Below, in pieces: positions 19,842 to 29,264 of a stretch of DNA of 64,000 nt. Origin of the DNA: Verrucomicrobiota bacterium (GTDB lineage Bacteria; Verrucomicrobiota; Verrucomicrobiia; Opitutales; Opitutaceae); the NCBI GenBank assembly GCA_023432225.1, contig JAEYUW010000040.1:1-64000 (forward strand), given 5' to 3'. How positions within the stretch are numbered: position 1 is the stretch's first letter; each line of letters starts with the position of its first letter. The position numbers and the translations under genes are program-made. Under the pieces are notes generated by a model. That model made no database searches. It saw nothing but the letters and a program-made list of their open reading frames with translations, and was not told the DNA's origin.

Positions 19842-20591
19842 ATGACTCCCCACACCTATCTCGATCAAGGCCTGTCCGTCCTCCACGCCCGACTCCGCAC
19901 ACCGCGCGCATCCGCGAGCCCGGCCTCGCGCGCCGACATTCATCCCTTCATCACGCTCTCACGGGAGACCGGCGCCGGCGCGACGACCGTAGGGCAGGAG
20001 CTGGTGCCGCTCCTCGATCGCGAGTTCGCGGACGAAAGCGCCCGCTGGGTGCTGCTCGATCGCGATCTGCTCGATCAGGCGCTGAAACACCACCGTCTTC
20101 CCGCCACGCTCGCCGAGTATTTGCCGGAAGACCGCGTGTCGGAGATCCGCGCCACGATCGGCGAACTCGTCGGCTTGCACCCCTCGCTCTGGCAACTCGA
20201 GCAAAAGGTCGCCGAGGCCGTCCTCCAACTCGCCCACGTCGGCCACGTGATCCTCGCCGGCCGCGCCGCGCACCTCATCACGCACTCGCTGCCGGGCGGG
20301 CTGCACGTGCGGCTGGTCGCCCCGCGCGATGTCCGCATCGGGCGGATCGCGGCCGAAATGCATCTCAGCCGCGCCGCCGCCGCGGAGCACGTCGACAAAA
20401 ATGACGACGCCCGCCGGCGCTTCGTGCGGCAAAACTTCGACGCCGATCTCGACGATCCCCACGCCTACGATCTCGTGCTCAACACCGATCACCTCAGCGC
20501 CCGCGCCGCCGCCGAGTTGATCGTCAGCGCACTGAAGCACCACACGCCCACCCCGAGCGCCCTTGCCGTCCGACCGACGGTCACCGCGTAA
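19842..20591 (+). CDS. Cytidylate kinase-like protein
   Basis: Protein of 249 aa of the cytidylate-kinase-like family: P-loop ITLSRETGAGATTVGQEL near residues 36-53, then LLDRDLLDQAL, a DRVSEIRATIGELVG helix, HVILAGRAAHLIT and LHVRLVAPRDVRIGRI, and a lid-like RFVRQNFDADLDDPHAYDLVLNTDHLS. True Cmk differs in the nucleotide-binding insert, so the substrate is not certain. Divergent from the sigma-TonB gene across a 198-bp promoter region. Confidence 0.85.
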   Translation: MTPHTYLDQGLSVLHARLRTPRASASPASRADIHPFITLSRETGAGATTVGQELVPLLDREFADESARWVLLDRDLLDQALKHHRLPATLAEYLPEDRVSEIRATIGELVGLHPSLWQLEQKVAEAVLQLAHVGHVILAGRAAHLITHSLPGGLHVRLVAPRDVRIGRIAAEMHLSRAAAAEHVDKNDDARRRFVRQNFDADLDDPHAYDLVLNTDHLSARAAAELIVSALKHHTPTPSALAVRPTVTA

Positions 20592-20613
20592 CGCAAAGCG
20601 CGGCCCCAGAGAA

Positions 20614-20682
20614 GTAGCGAGAGCTTCCAGCTCCCGCCCTTGGAGCGTTTCGGAGCAAACGGGAGCTGGAAGCTCCCGCTAC
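20614..20682. repeat. GTAG...CTAC hairpin element (GAGCTTCCAGCTC type)
   Basis: A 69-bp element whose left arm GTAGCGAGAGCTTCCAGCTC and right arm GAGCTGGAAGCTCCCGCTAC are near-perfect inverted repeats, each with an inner palindrome. It lies between the kinase-like gene and the permease gene. Confidence 0.8.
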
Positions 20683-20738
20683 TTTGCATGCGCCGCGCCC
20701 GTTGACTCCGCCGTGTCGCCCGCCCAACGTCGCCGCGC

Positions 20739-22031
20739 ATGACGAACCACGCGTCGCCCCCGCTCGTGCGCGCTCTCGGGCGTTGGACCATGACGGCGCT
20801 CGTCGTCAACGGTGTGATCGGCTCCGCGATCTTCGGCCTGCCCGACGATATCGTGCGCCTCGTCGGCGACGCTGCGCCTCTCGCCTACCTGCTCGCCGCG
20901 GCGGCGATGCTGGTGTTCATCGCCGTGTTCGCGGAGCTGAGCTCGCAGTTTAATGAAGCCGGTGGACCGTATCTCTACGCGCGTGAGGCGTTCGGCCGAT
21001 TCTGGGGCGTGGAGATGGGTTGGTTCACTTGGCTCGTGCGCCTCACCGCCGCGGCGGCGAACGCGAATCTTTTCGTCATCTACCTCGGCGAATTCTGGCC
21101 CGAGGCCACGCTCCCGCTGCCGCGCGCGCTGTTGCTCGCCGGGCTTCTCGGCACGCTCACGTTCATCAATTTCCTCGGCGTCACCGGCGCGGCCCGGCTC
21201 TCGAACGTCTTCACCGTCGCCAAGCTCCTGCCGCTCGCCGTCCTGATCCTCGTCGGCATCGCCTTCGCCCGCCTCGTGCCCACGCCCGCGCCGCTGGCGC
21301 CGCTCGCGGAGACGAAATGGATGAGCGCATTCATCGTGCTGCTGTTCACCTACGGCGGGTTCGACATGGCGCTGATTCCCGCCGGCGAGTGCAAGGACAC
21401 GCGGCGCGACCTGCCTTTCGCGCTCTTCACCGGCCTCGCCGTCATCACGGTGATTTACGTGCTCCTGCAACTGGTCGCGATGCGCGCGGTGCCGAATCTG
21501 CCCGACAGCGCGCGGCCGCTCGCCGACGCGGCCCGTTCGCTCGTCGGTCCGCTGGGCGCGGCGCTCATCGCGATCGGCGCGATGGTGTCGACCTCGGGCT
21601 ATCTCAGCGCGCAACTCATCGGCGTGCCGCGCCTGACCTTTGCGTTGGCGCAGCGTGGCGATTTCCCGCGCGCGTTCGGTTACGTGCACGAAAAATTCCG
21701 CACGCCCTACGTGTCGATCGTCGTCTGGGGCGTGCTGACGTTCGTCCTCGCGCTGTTCGGCAACTTCATCTGGAACGTCAGCCTCTCGGGCGCCGCGCGT
21801 CTGCTGACCTACGGACTCGCGTGCGCCGCGCTGATCCGCTTGCGCCGCCTGCAGCCGGAGGCGCCTGCCTTCCGCGTGCCAGGCGGGACACTCGTCGCGG
21901 TGCTGGGGCTCGCGATATGTTTGATCATGGTTCGCTTCATCGACCTCTCGTATGCGTGGGTGATCGCGCTCGTCGCCCTGCTCGCGGCCGCGAACTGGCT
22001 GGTCACCCGCCGGTGCGCCACCGGAATTTAA
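20739..22031 (+). CDS. APC superfamily amino-acid/polyamine permease
   Basis: Inner-membrane transporter of 430 aa with about 12 membrane helices. The APC signature is in the first helix (MTALVVNGVIGSAIFGLPDDI), followed by ELSSQFNEAGGPYLYAREAFGRFWGVEMGW, the typical second-third helix region. The later consensus LRGVPRLTFALAQRGDFPRAFGYVHEKFRTPYVSI is clear. Substrate unknown, probably amino acids. It is 41 bp upstream of the phosphatase gene on the same strand. Confidence 0.92.
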   Translation: MTNHASPPLVRALGRWTMTALVVNGVIGSAIFGLPDDIVRLVGDAAPLAYLLAAAAMLVFIAVFAELSSQFNEAGGPYLYAREAFGRFWGVEMGWFTWLVRLTAAAANANLFVIYLGEFWPEATLPLPRALLLAGLLGTLTFINFLGVTGAARLSNVFTVAKLLPLAVLILVGIAFARLVPTPAPLAPLAETKWMSAFIVLLFTYGGFDMALIPAGECKDTRRDLPFALFTGLAVITVIYVLLQLVAMRAVPNLPDSARPLADAARSLVGPLGAALIAIGAMVSTSGYLSAQLIGVPRLTFALAQRGDFPRAFGYVHEKFRTPYVSIVVWGVLTFVLALFGNFIWNVSLSGAARLLTYGLACAALIRLRRLQPEAPAFRVPGGTLVAVLGLAICLIMVRFIDLSYAWVIALVALLAAANWLVTRRCATGI

Positions 22032-22072
22032 CGCGACGAGGCGTTGCCTCCGCAGCCGCATCGCCCCATCCC

Positions 22073-23413
22073 ATGCGCATGCCTTCGATTCGCCACGCAC
22101 TTCCTGCGTTGCTGCTCCTGTTCGCTCCGGTCGCTTTCGCCCACCCCGACGATCCGACTCCAGCCAAGCCGTTTCCCGAAGCGCTCGCCCACGCGCCGCG
22201 CCCGTTGCCGGACCGCGTAGTCCTCACCTGGGCGGGCGATCCCGCCACGACGCAAGCGGTCACCTGGCGCACCGACGAGAGCGTCACGCAAGCCGTGGCG
22301 GAGATCGCGCTCGCCAACGAAAACGGCCGCGACCTCAAGGGCGCTCGCGTCGCGGCGAGCACGGAAAAATTCACGTCCGATCTCGGACCCGCTCACTATC
22401 ACCACGTCGAGTTCACGGATTTGCTGCCCGATGCGCTTTACACCTATCGCCTCGGCGACGGCTTGAACTGGAGCGAGTGGTTTCACTTCCGCACCGCGAG
22501 CCGTGAGGCGAAGCCGTTCACGTTCGTCTATTTTGGCGACGCGCAGGTCGACATCCGGGCGCACTGGTCGCGCGTCTTCCGGGAGGCATTCCGCGCAGCG
22601 CCCCGCGCGGCGTTCACGCTCCACGCCGGCGATCTGATCAACCGGGCGCAACGCGACGCCGAGTGGGGCGAATGGTTCGGCGCCCCGGCCTGGGTGAACG
22701 GCACCATCCCGGTCGTGCCCGCCGCGGGCAACCACGAGTATTTCAAAAACGCCGATGGCTCCCGCACGCTCACGCGGCATTGGCGGCCGCAATTCACGTT
22801 GCCGACGCACGGCCCGCAAGGCCTCGAGGAGAGCTGCTATTTCTTCGATTACCAAGGCGCGCGCATCGTCGTGCTCAACTCCAACGAGCGGCAGGCCGAG
22901 CAGGTCGCCTGGCTGCGCGAGGTGCTCAACCGCGACCCGCAACGCTGGACCATCCTCACGTTCCATCACCCGATCTTTTCGCCGGCCGCTGATCGCGACA
23001 ACGCGAAGCTGCGCGATCTCTGGAAGCCCGTGTTCGACGAGTTCAAAGTCGACCTCGTGCTCACCGGTCACGACCACAGCTACGCCCGCAGTGGCGTCGT
23101 CGGCACGCAGAACGTGCCCGCCGGTTTCGGCCAGGTTTATGATCCCGCGATTGGCACCGTCTACGTCGTTTCTGTCAGCGGTCCGAAAATGTATGCCGCC
23201 GACGCCAAGTGGGCGGTGCGTCGCGCCGAGGACACGCAACTGTTCCAACTCATCACGATCGACGGCGACGAGCTTCGCTTCGAAGCCCGCACGGCCGTGA
23301 ATCGCCTCTACGACACCTTCACGCTGAAAAAGCGCGCCGGCCGGCCCAACGAGTTGATCGAAGCGCTGCCGCCCGAAAATCGCCGCCCCGCCGGCAAGGC
23401 GGCCCAAGGCTGA
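22073..23413 (+). CDS. Secreted purple-acid-phosphatase-like metallophosphoesterase
   Basis: Secreted phosphomonoesterase-type enzyme, 446 aa. Signal peptide about 1-24. An N-terminal fibronectin-III-like purple acid phosphatase domain (about 45-140; RVVLTWAGDPATTQAVTWRT, YRLGDGLNWSEWFHF) precedes the calcineurin-like domain with metal motifs FVYFGDAQ, HAGDLINR, AAGNHEYF, ILTFHHPIF and LTGHDHSYAR. All five metal-ligand blocks are present. It acts in the periplasm or outside the cell to release phosphate. The start ATG was chosen by the signal peptide; the ATG two codons on is equally possible. Confidence 0.92.
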   Translation: MRMPSIRHALPALLLLFAPVAFAHPDDPTPAKPFPEALAHAPRPLPDRVVLTWAGDPATTQAVTWRTDESVTQAVAEIALANENGRDLKGARVAASTEKFTSDLGPAHYHHVEFTDLLPDALYTYRLGDGLNWSEWFHFRTASREAKPFTFVYFGDAQVDIRAHWSRVFREAFRAAPRAAFTLHAGDLINRAQRDAEWGEWFGAPAWVNGTIPVVPAAGNHEYFKNADGSRTLTRHWRPQFTLPTHGPQGLEESCYFFDYQGARIVVLNSNERQAEQVAWLREVLNRDPQRWTILTFHHPIFSPAADRDNAKLRDLWKPVFDEFKVDLVLTGHDHSYARSGVVGTQNVPAGFGQVYDPAIGTVYVVSVSGPKMYAADAKWAVRRAEDTQLFQLITIDGDELRFEARTAVNRLYDTFTLKKRAGRPNELIEALPPENRRPAGKAAQG

Positions 23414-23530
23414 ACCGACGCTCCGCCGCGGTGTGCTTCACCGCGCGCGTCAGCTCGCAACCGGGCTCCAAGCGGCAATTCGCGCGTGGATTGAGACCCG
23501 CACAACAACCTGCCGCGCGATGTGTCGGTG

Positions 23531-23602
23531 GTAGGGCGGAGCGGCCCGCTCCGCCGCCAGCGTGTTACCGTGTTCTCGGCGCAGCGGGCCGGTGCGTCCT
23601 AC
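23531..23602. repeat. GTAG...CTAC hairpin element (GGGCGGAGCGGCCCGCTCCGCC type)
   Basis: A 72-bp element beginning GTAGGGCGGAGCGGCCCGCT and ending GGCCGGTGCGTCCTAC. The same type recurs at 44950-45021. The rest of the 253-bp gap between the phosphatase gene and the convergent secreted-protein gene holds nothing I recognise. Confidence 0.75.
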
Positions 23603-23666
23603 CCGTCAGTCTGAGGGGCGAGATTCAATAGTGCGGACCGCGCCGGCGCTGCACGCGGCCGACGGG

Positions 23667-24176
23667 TTACCCGCCGCGCACGAGCACCAGACTCGCCCCC
23701 ATTTTGACCCCGGCCTTCTCGCGCGCGGAGTCCCCGCTCGTCATCAGCGTTCGCAGCCGGAGCGTGTTGTTAATCTTCCACTCGATGCGGGCGCCCGGAA
23801 TCTCGGTGCCATCGCGAACGACCGTGGCGATCTCCAAAAAAATGCTGCCGCGCAGCCGCGCCAGGCCAGCCGACTCCGGCGCCTCCGGTGTGCGCATGAG
23901 GTCGCCTCGAAAATCGATTCCCTCCGACGACGAATCGAAGCTCACGCCAGCCCCGAGTTCGCCCGGGGACCAATCCTTGAGCAACGTCACCTGCGGGGCC
24001 GCATCAGAAACCAGATTCACGAGCAGGAGCGCCACGTGATCGGCGGCGACGGGCTGCGTGCGCAAATACGCCTTCGCCCCTTCGACAAAGTCTTTCTCGG
24101 TGTAGATGACGATCGATCTCGCGCCAGCCAGTGTCACGGCTCCGAGGAGCAGAAGCAGGAGAAGAGTGCTTTTCAT
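23667..24176 (-). CDS. Small secreted protein of unknown function
   Basis: Unrecognised; 169 aa. Signal peptide about 1-19 (STLLLLLLLGAVTLAGA). The mature part is beta-rich (SIVIYTEKDFVEGAKAYLR, HVALLLVNLVSDAAPQVTLLKDWSPGEL, IEWKINNTLRLRTLM). The ATG lies 4 bp after the stop of the upstream secreted gene, so it is probably translationally coupled and the two products likely act together. Confidence 0.78.
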   Translation of the reverse strand: MKSTLLLLLLLGAVTLAGARSIVIYTEKDFVEGAKAYLRTQPVAADHVALLLVNLVSDAAPQVTLLKDWSPGELGAGVSFDSSSEGIDFRGDLMRTPEAPESAGLARLRGSIFLEIATVVRDGTEIPGARIEWKINNTLRLRTLMTSGDSAREKAGVKMGASLVLVRGG

Positions 24177-24180
24177 GGTT

Positions 24181-24663
24181 TCAAAATTCGTAGTAGTTGC
24201 GGCCGCCATCCTCGGGCGACGCGACCTGGTAACTGAAGCCCCACGACTCGGGCGGATTCAAAATCGTCGCGCCTTGGCGCACGTTCATCGTCGCGCTCAT
24301 CTGCTTCGAGCCGGTGGCATTCTCGGCGGTGCTATTCGCCGACTGGACGGTCACGTTATAGTCGGAACTGCTCCCGGCCGGCAGGCTGATCTCCTCGGAG
24401 GTGCCGGTCCCGACGACGCGATTCGTCTCCGGGTTCACGATCAACACCTGCACGCGCACGGTCTGGGCCATCTGCGTGTTGTTCGTGATGTGCACCGTCA
24501 TCGTCGAGGTGAAGCTCGTGTTTCCGCCCACCACAGGTGTCCCTTGCGCCGCCGTGGACCCGATCGTGCCACTCGCCAGATGCGCGGAAATCTGTCCGCG
24601 CGCCAACGGAACGAGCAACAGGGAGAGCATCAAACCGACGAACGTGGTCGACAGCCGCAGCAT
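24181..24663 (-). CDS. Small secreted Ig-like protein of unknown function
   Basis: Unrecognised; 160 aa. Signal peptide about 1-23 (LRLSTTFVGLMLSLLLVPLARG). The rest is rich in Thr/Ser/Asn with alternating strands (NTSFTSTMTVHITNNTQMAQTVRVQVLIVNP, SSDYNVTVQSANST), the pattern of an immunoglobulin-like extracellular domain. I chose the ATG at 24663, where the signal begins, over one 37 codons upstream. It is the first gene of the two-gene unit with 23667-24176. Confidence 0.75.
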   Translation of the reverse strand: MLRLSTTFVGLMLSLLLVPLARGQISAHLASGTIGSTAAQGTPVVGGNTSFTSTMTVHITNNTQMAQTVRVQVLIVNPETNRVVGTGTSEEISLPAGSSSDYNVTVQSANSTAENATGSKQMSATMNVRQGATILNPPESWGFSYQVASPEDGGRNYYEF

Positions 24664-24786
24664 GGCGGCAACACCTAGCCACACGGATCCACCAGCGGAA
24701 CCACTCAAACCGCCACTTTTCAGGCGGTTTTTATGCTCGAAGATCGCGGCCGGCCGACTGCGCCGACAGGCCACCGAAACGCGCCG

Positions 24787-26094
24787 TCAACGGGCGGCGA
24801 GATCCGCCACTTCCCCGCTCGCCTGCATCGCCGCCGGTCGCAGCCGCAGCGTCAGCCCGAACGCGACGCACAGCATCGCCACCTCGAAGCCAAACAGCGC
24901 CGTGTAGGCCGCGAGCGCGCTGCCGGTGGCGAGTCGCATCGTATCGACCACGATGCCGCCCATCAGGCTGCCCGCGGCGTGTCCGAGCATGTTGGCCACG
25001 CCCCACACGCCCATCAGCAGCCCCGCGCGCACGGGAGTCGTGAATTCCACCACGCTACCCAACATGCCCGCACCCGCGAGACCGGTGCCGAAGCCCATCA
25101 CGAGCACCAGCCAGCGGAAAAGCTCCGGCGCACCGGCGAGCCCCACCGCCGCCACCGCACTAAACACCGCGATGCTCACCCCGAGTCCGATGCGCATCAG
25201 CCGCAAAGGACCGAGCACGCGCAACAGCCACAAGCCCGACAACAACATCGCCGCGAGCACGCCGAGTCCCCAGAACATCGTCAGCCGCGTCGTCGCGCCG
25301 ACGCTCATGCCGAGCACGAGCGCACCGTAAGGTTCGAGCAACACGTCCTGCGCGAGCGTGCCGATGAACGTGCAGATCACGACGATGAACAGCCGCCGCA
25401 CCTGCGGGTCGGCCCACACGTAGTCTCGCACGACTTCGCCGAACGGTTTGCCGCGCGCCGTCTCGGCATTCGCCGCTCCCGCCGCGCGCGCCTCCTGCCC
25501 CGGCACGGCGATGCACGCGAGCGTCACGATCACGAGCGCAACGACGTTCGCCACCGCCACGAGCCGCGCCGGATCGTAATGCTCCAGCGCCTTGCCCAGG
25601 GCGCCCGCGCCCATCACGGAACCGAGCAGCGTCACGACTTCGTAGAGCGTGACGGCCCGCGCGCGCACCGAGCCGGTGAATTTCTCCGCGAGCAGCGCTT
25701 GGTAAGTGTTGTGCGCGAGATTGCGCCCGACGCCGTAGAGCAAAAACGCCAGCACCGCGCCCGGCACGAACACCGCCGGCGTCGCCGCCGTGCGCACGGT
25801 CCAATTCGCGATCGCCGCCACGCCGCCGCCGATGAGCAGCGCACCGAGGATCAGATACGGCTCGCGCCGCCGCCCGAAAATCGGAAATCCGTCCGAGCGA
25901 TAACCGAACCACAACCGCAGCGGCGAAACGAGCAGCGGGAGCGTGAACAGCAGCGCGACGAGCGTCGCGGGCAGCTTCAGCTCCGCGATCATCACGCGGT
26001 TCAACGTCCCGCCGATCAGCACGCCGCTCAGCCCGTAGGCGATCGGAAACGCGCCGAGGCGAACGTGATTGGCAATGCGCGCCACCGCACTCAC
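24787..26094 (-). CDS. PucC/LhaA-family MFS protein
   Basis: Membrane protein of 435 aa with 12 predicted helices. The strongest marker is PLRLWFGYRSDGFPIFGRRREPYL after the second helix, the signature of the PucC (bacteriochlorophyll delivery, BCD) branch of the major facilitator superfamily. In phototrophs this family assembles light-harvesting complexes; here no chlorophyll gene is nearby, so the role is unknown. The start is taken as GTG 26094, which overlaps the stop of the upstream gene (GTGA); an upstream start would overlap that gene by 70 bp. Confidence 0.82.
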   Translation of the reverse strand: MSAVARIANHVRLGAFPIAYGLSGVLIGGTLNRVMIAELKLPATLVALLFTLPLLVSPLRLWFGYRSDGFPIFGRRREPYLILGALLIGGGVAAIANWTVRTAATPAVFVPGAVLAFLLYGVGRNLAHNTYQALLAEKFTGSVRARAVTLYEVVTLLGSVMGAGALGKALEHYDPARLVAVANVVALVIVTLACIAVPGQEARAAGAANAETARGKPFGEVVRDYVWADPQVRRLFIVVICTFIGTLAQDVLLEPYGALVLGMSVGATTRLTMFWGLGVLAAMLLSGLWLLRVLGPLRLMRIGLGVSIAVFSAVAAVGLAGAPELFRWLVLVMGFGTGLAGAGMLGSVVEFTTPVRAGLLMGVWGVANMLGHAAGSLMGGIVVDTMRLATGSALAAYTALFGFEVAMLCVAFGLTLRLRPAAMQASGEVADLAAR

Positions 26095-27335
26095 GCCGGG
26101 AGCGCGGATGGGGCGGCGGCCTTTTTGCCGAAGCCGAGCGTTTCCTTCAGCCAGCTCCACGCCTTGCGCAGGCCGACCTCACACGTGCCACTGATGCGAT
26201 ACGTGCGCGCGAACAACTCCTCGTGGCCGAGATAGCGCGGCGGAAGCAGGAACAGCGTCTCCACCTTGTCGCTCTCCGTGTTGTGCCCGAGCACTTCCGA
26301 GTAGAACACGCCGCGACCGACCACGATGCCCTCGCGCGGCACCGCGATCTCGCGCTCCTTCAGCACGAGCCACGGCTTGAACTTGAACGTCAGCGCGCCG
26401 TCCTTCGCCTGATGCAACCGCCCGTAAGTGCGCACCGGCACGCCCTCGAGCTTGCGGCCGAGGAAGAGCTTGTTGCCGTCGGCGAGCAGCTCGAAGCGTT
26501 TGCGGCGCCGGGTGAAGAAATCCCAGCAGAACACTGTCCCGAACACCGTCAGGCGGAACGCCCAGCCCGACAGGAAATACGCGAGCACGATGATGGCCAC
26601 CGACAGCGTCGCGCCGACCACCGGATCGATGAACGCCAACCCCGTCACGAGCCCGAGCACCGCGGTGCGGCTGGCTTTGAGCGCCGCGTCGACCGCGCCC
26701 CACGGGCTGAGCAGGATGAGGACGTTGATGGCGTGCGACGCGATCCACACGACGACATGCACCGCGATCGCGAGCGGCACCATGAGGATCGTCAGTAGCC
26801 ACGAAAAATCCATCGCACCGAGATGCACCATCGCGAGATTGCCGAAATGCAGCTCGAGGCCGGCCGTCGGCGTGCCGCGCGCGGCCATGACCTTCGACGC
26901 CGCCGCGACGAGCACCGGGATGACCGCGCCGGTCGCGACGAGACCGCTGATTTTGTTCTCGGTCGCATCGAGCACATCGAGCGGCTTTTTCCAGCCGGGC
27001 GGCGTCGTGGCGCCGAACGCATCCTTCGCCGCGGAGGCACCGACGAGCAGGAGCCCAAGCCCCCATACGAGGGGATTGGCAAACCAAGGCAGTTGCTCCT
27101 GCTTTTCGGGGTTCCCGCGCGCTTGAATCCATTCGTAACCGCCGATCACGCTGACGCCCAGCAGCGGCGAGATCGCCACCCCCGTGATTTGCGTGGCGAC
27201 CTTGGCCAGCTCGAGTCCCGCGCTCGGCACTTCGCCGTCCTTGCCGGAACTTTTTTTCGTCGAAGCCGCCCACAACGGCAGCGCCATCACGTTCAACACA
27301 CACAACAACGCGACCAGAGGAGTGACTCGCTTCAT
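26091..27335 (-). CDS. Polytopic membrane protein of unknown function
   Basis: Unrecognised; 414 aa. Signal or first anchor at about 1-23, then five to six predicted helices between about 55 and 280 (PLVWGLGLLLVGASAA, ISGLVATGAVIPVLVAAASKV, WLLTILMVPLAIAVHVVVWIA, IVLAYFLSGWAFRLTVFGTV), and a cytoplasmic C-terminal region (about 290-414) rich in charged and beta-forming residues (RTYGRLHQAKDGALTFKFKPWLVLKEREI). Its stop codon overlaps the GTG of the PucC-family gene by 4 bp, so the two are one operon. There is no sequence clue to the substrate. Confidence 0.8.
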   Translation of the reverse strand: MKRVTPLVALLCVLNVMALPLWAASTKKSSGKDGEVPSAGLELAKVATQITGVAISPLLGVSVIGGYEWIQARGNPEKQEQLPWFANPLVWGLGLLLVGASAAKDAFGATTPPGWKKPLDVLDATENKISGLVATGAVIPVLVAAASKVMAARGTPTAGLELHFGNLAMVHLGAMDFSWLLTILMVPLAIAVHVVVWIASHAINVLILLSPWGAVDAALKASRTAVLGLVTGLAFIDPVVGATLSVAIIVLAYFLSGWAFRLTVFGTVFCWDFFTRRRKRFELLADGNKLFLGRKLEGVPVRTYGRLHQAKDGALTFKFKPWLVLKEREIAVPREGIVVGRGVFYSEVLGHNTESDKVETLFLLPPRYLGHEELFARTYRISGTCEVGLRKAWSWLKETLGFGKKAAAPSALPA

Positions 27336-27414
27336 GCGGCAAAAGATAGCCGGCCGCGGCGCGTTGGGAAGTCCGCAGATGTCCCTATCCGCGCCGCTGG
27401 AGCACCGGCAAAAA

Positions 27415-27506
27415 GTAGGACCGGCTTCAGCCGGTCCCGTTCGTGCCTCGTTTGGAAACGACTTGAACGAATGACGCCCGCTTGGGCCGGCTGAAGCCGG
27501 CCCTAC
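27415..27506. repeat. GTAG...CTAC hairpin element (CTTCAG type)
   Basis: A 92-bp element: left arm GTAGGACCGGCTTCAGCCGG, right arm CCGGCTGAAGCCGGCCCTAC. Each arm is an inner palindrome (CCGGCT / AGCCGG) and the two arms are inverted copies. It lies 6 bp past the phytase stop, and could act as its terminator. Confidence 0.85.
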
Positions 27507-27512
27507 GATCCG

Positions 27513-29183
27513 CTACTTCAACTCCGCGCCCGCGAGCTGCTCCCACCCGTAGAAGTGAAACACGCGGCCCTCGGACATCGCGACGAAAAGCCCGTGTGGA
27601 AACAACTCGCCGAGCGGCTGCGCCGTCACGTCGCTGCCGTCGCTTTCGAGCGTGCTGACGTCGACCACCTTCACCGCGCGATGCTCGTGCGGGTGACCGG
27701 GCGCGCCTTCGCGCGGGAAGAGCCAGAACTTGTTCGCCTGCTGGTCGGACACGATCAGGTAACCGGTGCCGTTCGGGCGTTTCCAAATCGAGATCCCCTC
27801 GTGGTCGCCGACGAAGCCGCTCGTCGCGAAGAGCGCGAGTTCGCGGTTCGCGTCCGGCGCCTCGGGATCGGCAGCATATTTGCGCACGCCGTGTTGCTCG
27901 TCGGAATAATAGACGTAGCCGAGCTCGGCATCGACCGCGATGGCCTCGATTTCCTTTTTGCCGCTGTAGGCGCCGAACTGCCGGACGAGCGTCATCTTCA
28001 CGTGGCCCGTGCCGTCGTCTTCGAGCCGGTATTGGCCGAGATAGCCGTCGGCCGGGCCGGCTTTGCCACCGACGATCGCGAACACCGCGCCATCGCGCGG
28101 CCGGCGATAAAGCGCCACGCCCATCGGCGCGCGATTCGCGTCGCCGTCGAACACCACGAGGTCGCCGCGATCGACGCACGTCATCTCCGGCAGCGTGAAA
28201 ATACGTAGACGTTTCTCCTCGCGCTCGGTCGTCACGGCGATCGCGACCTCTCGCCCGCCGAAGCGGAAGCCGGTGACGAGATCGACGTTGTTGGGCCGCT
28301 TCAGGCCGGAAACTGTGCGGACGATTTTTCCGCGCAGATCAAAAACATAGAGCGCGCCGTCGGTGTCCTTATCCGTGCCGATCACGAGGCTTTGCGCGGG
28401 ATCGTCAGGATTGATCCAGATCGCGGGATCGTCGGTGTCGTGCTTCACGGGCTCGGTGACGACGCGTGGCAGCAGCACGCCCGGGCGGAAGCCGGGCAGC
28501 TGAGCCGCTGCGGGCGATGCGGTCAGAACCCGCGCCTGCGCCAACGCGCGCTCGAAGTCCGCGTCGTCGGCATCGTTCCATTTCACCTGCGGACGGAGGA
28601 AATCCGCCCAGCGAAACTCCTGGAAGAACACGCCCTTCAATTCAGTGAACGCGCCGGCGTCCATCAGCGCCCACGCCATGCCGCGCCAGGGATCGCGTTG
28701 CATGTCGAGCAGCGTCGACGGCAGTTTTTCCGGCGCGATGTCGTGGCCCGCCGCGTCTTTCAGGTAAGTGTAGTTGCTGGCGCGCATGCGCGACCAGAAC
28801 TCGCCGGGCGCGAGCGTGGACCAGTTGGCGAACACGTGGCCGTAAACCGTCTTGTCGGCGTGCGTCGACTCGAGCAGCGCGCGGATCGTGTGGTGGCCGT
28901 CGGTCATGAACGGCACGCCGCCCGGTCCGATCACGACGGGCACATCCTTGTCCTTCAGGTAAGCGGCCAGCGCGGCGACGTCCTTCGCGTCGAGCTTCTC
29001 GCGCTTCGCGATGACCTCGCGCCAGCCGAGCGCAAACTGCGTCGGGTGCAGGCGGCGCGCGTCGATCGTGTAGGCGTCGCCCGCAGCCATGTCGGCGCGG
29101 AACGGCGCGTAAACGGGCGCAGCGCGCACGCTCGCGACCAAGCCCAGCAAGAGCAGCAGAAAAAGAGGGGAGAGGTTCTTCAT
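27513..29183 (-). CDS. Secreted fusion of ParB-like domain and beta-propeller phytase
   Basis: Secreted protein of 556 aa. Signal peptide about 1-22. Residues about 40-205 match the secreted ParB-like (ParBc_2) family: LHPTQFALGWREVIAKREKL, VPVVIGPGGVPFMTDGHHTI, APGEFWSRMRASNYTYL, DPWRGMAWALMDAGAF. Residues about 245-556 are a six-bladed 3-phytase propeller: DTDDPAIWINPDDPAQSLVI, GTDKDTDGALYVFDL, GADGYLGQYRLEDD-like and KEIEAIAVDAELGYVYYSDE with Ca-binding acidic residues. It would release phosphate from phytate. The receptor gene upstream is on the same strand, so this is a phytate-uptake locus. The ATG at 29183 gives a clean signal peptide; a GTG 17 codons earlier does not. Confidence 0.9.
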   Translation of the reverse strand: MKNLSPLFLLLLLGLVASVRAAPVYAPFRADMAAGDAYTIDARRLHPTQFALGWREVIAKREKLDAKDVAALAAYLKDKDVPVVIGPGGVPFMTDGHHTIRALLESTHADKTVYGHVFANWSTLAPGEFWSRMRASNYTYLKDAAGHDIAPEKLPSTLLDMQRDPWRGMAWALMDAGAFTELKGVFFQEFRWADFLRPQVKWNDADDADFERALAQARVLTASPAAAQLPGFRPGVLLPRVVTEPVKHDTDDPAIWINPDDPAQSLVIGTDKDTDGALYVFDLRGKIVRTVSGLKRPNNVDLVTGFRFGGREVAIAVTTEREEKRLRIFTLPEMTCVDRGDLVVFDGDANRAPMGVALYRRPRDGAVFAIVGGKAGPADGYLGQYRLEDDGTGHVKMTLVRQFGAYSGKKEIEAIAVDAELGYVYYSDEQHGVRKYAADPEAPDANRELALFATSGFVGDHEGISIWKRPNGTGYLIVSDQQANKFWLFPREGAPGHPHEHRAVKVVDVSTLESDGSDVTAQPLGELFPHGLFVAMSEGRVFHFYGWEQLAGAELK

Positions 29184-29264
29184 CGGGGAAAATTGCCGGA
29201 CTGCCTCACACGAGGCAGCCCGGACGTGGCACACAACCTAGACACAAACAAAAGAGGAATCGCT

